Shown: positions 33,267 to 35,594 of the stretch, piece by piece | Layout: each line of letters begins with the position of its first letter | How positions within the stretch are numbered: the first letter of the stretch is position 1 | Assembly (NCBI GenBank): GCA_005799265.1 | Contig: SYHD01000047.1 | Span: 1-35,594 of the forward strand | Origin: Planctomycetia bacterium | GTDB taxonomy: Bacteria > Planctomycetota > Planctomycetia > Gemmatales > Gemmataceae | Direction of reading: 5' to 3' | DNA: 35,594 nt | The notes under the pieces: generated by a model | What the model was told of the DNA's origin: nothing | Databases searched by the model: none | Seen by the model: the letters and a program-made list of their open reading frames with translations, nothing else | Position numbers and translations under genes: made by a program

Positions 33267-33668
33267 ATGATTCGCACGATTTGTTTCACCCTCTTGGCCA
33301 TGCTGGCGGTTGCCTTGACGGACACGATCGGTCAGGAAAGGGAGAAAGCTCGTCCCAAGAGCATCACGGGCATCGTGTCGAAGGTCGATGCGACCTCGTT
33401 GACGGTCACGCAACGCGGCGACGGCGGCGACCGCTCAACGACTTTTGCCGTTGGCGACAAGACGAAAGTGACCGTGCAAACGAACGAGGATCAGGCCGTC
33501 AAAGGCGAAGGCGGGGGAGAGCGAAAGATTCCCAAAACGCGCGAAGGCAAATTGGCCGACGTGAAGGCCGACAGCCGCGTGACCGTCACCTTTGCCGAAG
33601 CGGGCAAGGCGGATAGCATCCTTGTGCTGCGCCCGACTCCGCCGCGCAAGAAAGAAGGCGAAAGGTAG
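33267..33668 (+). CDS. Small secreted beta-barrel-like protein
   Basis: 133 residues. ATG 33267 with AAGGAG ten bases upstream. An upstream frame to 33162 has no site. Signal peptide about 1-22 (TIG-QER). The body has the pattern ITGIVSKVDATSLTVTQRG, TFAVGDKTKVTV, KLADVKADSRVTVTF and DSILVLRP. This is the shape of DUF5666-like or OB-fold proteins that bind or coat something outside the cell. The C-terminus is basic (PPRKKEGER). Not a recognised enzyme. It is 36 bases upstream of the selenoprotein and may be co-transcribed with it. Confidence 0.75.
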   Translation: MIRTICFTLLAMLAVALTDTIGQEREKARPKSITGIVSKVDATSLTVTQRGDGGDRSTTFAVGDKTKVTVQTNEDQAVKGEGGGERKIPKTREGKLADVKADSRVTVTFAEAGKADSILVLRPTPPRKKEGER

Positions 33669-33704
33669 ATTGAATATTCAGTCGTACAACAAGGAGATAT
33701 TTTC

Positions 33705-34673
33705 ATGTATCGTCGATTCGCAATCACCTTGGCCGGTCTCGTGGCCATTTCCGCTGCCCTCGGCCAGGACAACCCTTTGCAGAAGGCGCTCAAGGATGTC
33801 GATGTGCAAGGGGAGTGGATCTACAACGACCTCCCCAAGGGGTATGCCGAGGCGAAGAAGACCGGCAAGCCGATGCTGGTCGTGTTTCGCTGAGTGCCGT
33901 GACTGGGCTGCAAAAGCCTGGACGGGCAGGTTGCTCGTCGTGACCCTCAGATTACCGAATTGCTCGACAAATTCGTGTGCGTGCGGCTCATCCAGGCCAA
34001 CGGCATGGATCTTTCGTTGTTCCAGTTTGATTATCGCCTGACCTGGGCGGCTTTTTTCATGAACGCCGACCGCGTCATCTATGGTCGTTATGGAACCCGC
34101 GCAGACCACAAGAGCCAACGCGGGGCGCCGGAGTCGGCTCAAAACGTCTCACTCGACGGCATGAAAAAAGCGCTCGAAGCCGCCCTGGATCTGCACAAGA
34201 ATTATCCCGCCAACAAAGAAATGCTGGCAGGCAACATCGGCCCGGCCCCGAAATACAAGGCCCCGGAGGAGTTTCCGAGCCTGGCCAAGAAATTCAAGGC
34301 GACCATCGAACCCAATGGCCGCGGCTGCATCCATTGCCACACGGTGAACTCGGCCCAGGCCAAGTTCAACCCCAAGGACGATCGCTGGTTGTTTCCTTAT
34401 CCCATGCCTGAAACGATCGGGCTGGCCCTGGATCGCAAGGAGAGGGCGAAGATCAAGTCGGTGCTGGCCAATTCGCAGGCCGAGAAGGACGGCTTCAGGG
34501 CGGGGGATGAGCTGCTGACCCTGCGAGGCCAACCGCTCTTGTCCATCGCCGACGTGCAGTGGGTCTTACACAATGCGAAAGATTCCGGCATCCTGGACGC
34601 CGTCGTGTTGCGTGATGGCGCCAAGGTCGATCTGAGGCTCCAGCTTCAGGCCGGCTGGAGAAAGTTGAAATAG
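33705..34673 (+). CDS. Putative UxxU selenoprotein: thioredoxin-like, CxxCH and PDZ
   Basis: 322 residues if both in-frame TGA codons are read as selenocysteine. ATG 33705 with AAGGAG eight bases upstream. Signal peptide about 1-20 (ALG-QDN). Residues about 35-160 are thioredoxin-like: GKPMLVVFR leads into Sec63-Val-Pro-Sec66-Leu-Gly-Cys69, where relatives have CxxC. TGA1 is 33891-33893 and TGA2 is 33900-33902. No other stop occurs and both halves share one frame. C208-I-H-C211-H is a haem-type or zinc motif. Residues about 240-322 are a PDZ domain (AEKDGFRAGDELLTLRG). A hairpin at 33921-33939 has an AGGUU loop. Likely role: exported thiol/selenol oxidoreductase handling peptides or methionine/disulfide damage, inferred. 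Alternative: pseudogene or sequencing errors at exactly two Cys codons. I judge that unlikely. Confidence 0.85.
33921..33939 (+). promoter_or_regulatory. Candidate bacterial SECIS hairpin
   Basis: GACGGGC (33921-33927) pairs with GCTCGTC (33933-33939), seven pairs with one G-U, around the loop AGGTT. The loop starts 34 bases after TGA1 and 25 after TGA2, within the usual distance for SelB recognition. The loop has the GG(U) pattern of the E. coli formate dehydrogenase element. An earlier weaker hairpin (33903-33921, loop GCAAA) overlaps it by one base. Confidence 0.65.
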
Positions 34674-34715
34674 GCATCGCTAGACGCTCTCAAACCTAAC
34701 AAGACGGAGAATATC

Positions 34716-35594
34716 ATGATCAAGGCCCGAATGCTGACGTCCGTTGTCGCTCTGCTGTGGTTGTCGAGCACAGCTGTTTTCGCCTGCCCGGAATGCGAAA
34801 AGCTGGCCAAGGCCGGTCTGCAAGCCAGCGGTACCGGCACACGCTGGTCCGATCCGGCCACCTGGGCCGGCGGCAAGCTGCCCCAGGCCGGGCAGGCGGT
34901 CGTCATCCCCGAAGGCAAGAGCGTCATTCTCGATGTCAGCCCGCCGCAACTGAAGAGCATCCTCATCAAGGGGCAACTCCGCTTCGATCGGAAAGACATC
35001 GCTCTGAACGTGGGCTGGATTCTCATCGTCGGCAAAAATTCGCTCCTGGAAATCGGCAGCGAAACCGACCCCTTCAAGCACAAGGCCGTCATCACGTTCT
35101 TCGGCGCCGATGCCAAGGAAAACGTCATCGGCGACGCGCAGCTCGCTGCTGGGACCAAATTTCTCTGTGCGATGGAAGGCGGTCGTTTGGAGCTTCACGG
35201 CAGCCGACGTGACGCCGTGAGCTGGACCCAACTTGAGGCCCACGCCGAGGTGGGCGCCCGGCAGATCACCCTCAAGGATGAAGTGGCGTGGACGGCCGGC
35301 GATCGGATTTGCATCGCCCCTAGCGGTTATGACCCCCTCGAAGCCGAGCTCGTCACCGTCACCGAAGTCACCGGGAAGGTCGTGAAGTTCGAGCCCGGGC
35401 TGAAATACAAGCACTGGGGCACGTTGCAAAAGATTCAGGACCGCTTCCTGGATGAACGCGCCGAGGTCGGGCTGTTGACGCGCAACATCGTGCTGCAAGG
35501 CTCTGACGAATCGATCAAGTCCGGCTTCGGCGGCCACGTCATGATCATGCCCGGCGGCACGGCTCACGTTGAGGGCATCGAGTTCTTCCGCATG
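34716..35594 (+). CDS. G8-domain secreted protein, N-terminal part
   Basis: Frame open from ATG 34716 (GGAG seven bases upstream) to the window edge, 293 residues visible, no stop. Signal peptide about 1-23 (TAVFA-CPEC). The cysteine after VFA could be a lipobox cysteine (V-F-A-C) or half of a CPEC pair. Residues about 40-150 fit a G8 domain (RWSDPATWAGGKLPQAGQAVV, then VILDVSPPQLKSILIKG, VGKNSLLEIGSE), followed by beta-helix-like repeats (GGHVMIMPGGTAHVEGIEFF). G8 proteins of this type (CEMIP/TMEM2-like) act on or bind extracellular carbohydrate. Follows the selenoprotein after 42 bases, likely the same transcript. Confidence 0.88.
   Translation, partial: MIKARMLTSVVALLWLSSTAVFACPECEKLAKAGLQASGTGTRWSDPATWAGGKLPQAGQAVVIPEGKSVILDVSPPQLKSILIKGQLRFDRKDIALNVGWILIVGKNSLLEIGSETDPFKHKAVITFFGADAKENVIGDAQLAAGTKFLCAMEGGRLELHGSRRDAVSWTQLEAHAEVGARQITLKDEVAWTAGDRICIAPSGYDPLEAELVTVTEVTGKVVKFEPGLKYKHWGTLQKIQDRFLDERAEVGLLTRNIVLQGSDESIKSGFGGHVMIMPGGTAHVEGIEFFRM

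Noticed and set aside
33705..33893. Short 62-residue protein or pseudogene ending at the first TGA
   Set aside because: The reading continues in frame with good protein and only two TGAs at the CxxC positions; random decay would not target these. Kept as the alternative hypothesis.
33960..34673. Separate gene starting with TTG at 33960
   Set aside because: It starts within the thioredoxin fold, has no ribosome site, and shares the frame with the upstream signal-peptide part; a single selenoprotein explains both halves.
1..35594. tRNA, rRNA, CRISPR array, transposase
   Set aside because: No cloverleaf, ribosomal stretch, regularly spaced repeat array or transposase motif was recognised by eye; a tRNA scan was not possible.

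Overview
The window looks like a GC-rich chromosome segment from a planctomycete, most likely of the Gemmata/Pirellula type. This is inferred from gene content: secreted DUF1501, DUF1552, DUF1549/1553 and DUF1587-1592-type proteins with CxxCH motifs, exported WD40 and PQQ-like propellers, a FecR-like regulator directly after a short ECF sigma factor, and giant multi-domain cytochrome-c fusions. Nearly every product has a Sec, Tat or lipoprotein-type signal. Genes are mostly on the minus strand, and the starts chosen here follow Shine-Dalgarno positions rather than longest open frames.

Left part (1-10.4 kb): a 2000-residue fusion of a DPP-IV-like peptidase, a zincin metallopeptidase, two haem-binding-type domains and a propeller; a sialate-esterase/DUF1080 fusion; a PQQ-like propeller protein; and an intergenic stretch with palindromes and gene remnants. 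Middle part (10.4-20.6 kb): a minus-strand run consisting of a DUF1592-type protein, DUF1552, DUF1501, WD40, DUF1549/1553 and an alpha/beta hydrolase, followed by a separate PDZ protein. The DUF1592 and DUF1552 genes overlap in an ATGA. A single plus-strand WD40 gene (20.6-21.6 kb) is divergent from this run.

Right-middle part (21.7-32.3 kb): a minus-strand run headed by an ECF sigma factor and a FecR-like protein (ATGA overlap), followed by two secreted esterases, a HEAT-repeat protein and a propeller protein. The last two carry near-identical signal peptides and leaders that come from a local duplication. A GntR/FCD regulator (32.4-33.1 kb, minus) is divergent from the final plus-strand cluster.

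Final cluster (33.3-35.6 kb, plus): a small secreted beta protein, a thioredoxin-like/CxxCH/PDZ protein, and the start of a G8-domain protein. The middle gene is the most interesting item. Its frame is interrupted by exactly two TGA codons, three codons apart, exactly where a thioredoxin CxxC would be. This gives U-V-P-U (Sec63, Sec66) followed by a hairpin with an AGGUU loop at SECIS distance. I read it as a diselenol (UxxU) selenoprotein rather than a pseudogene. No tRNA, rRNA, CRISPR array or transposase was seen.
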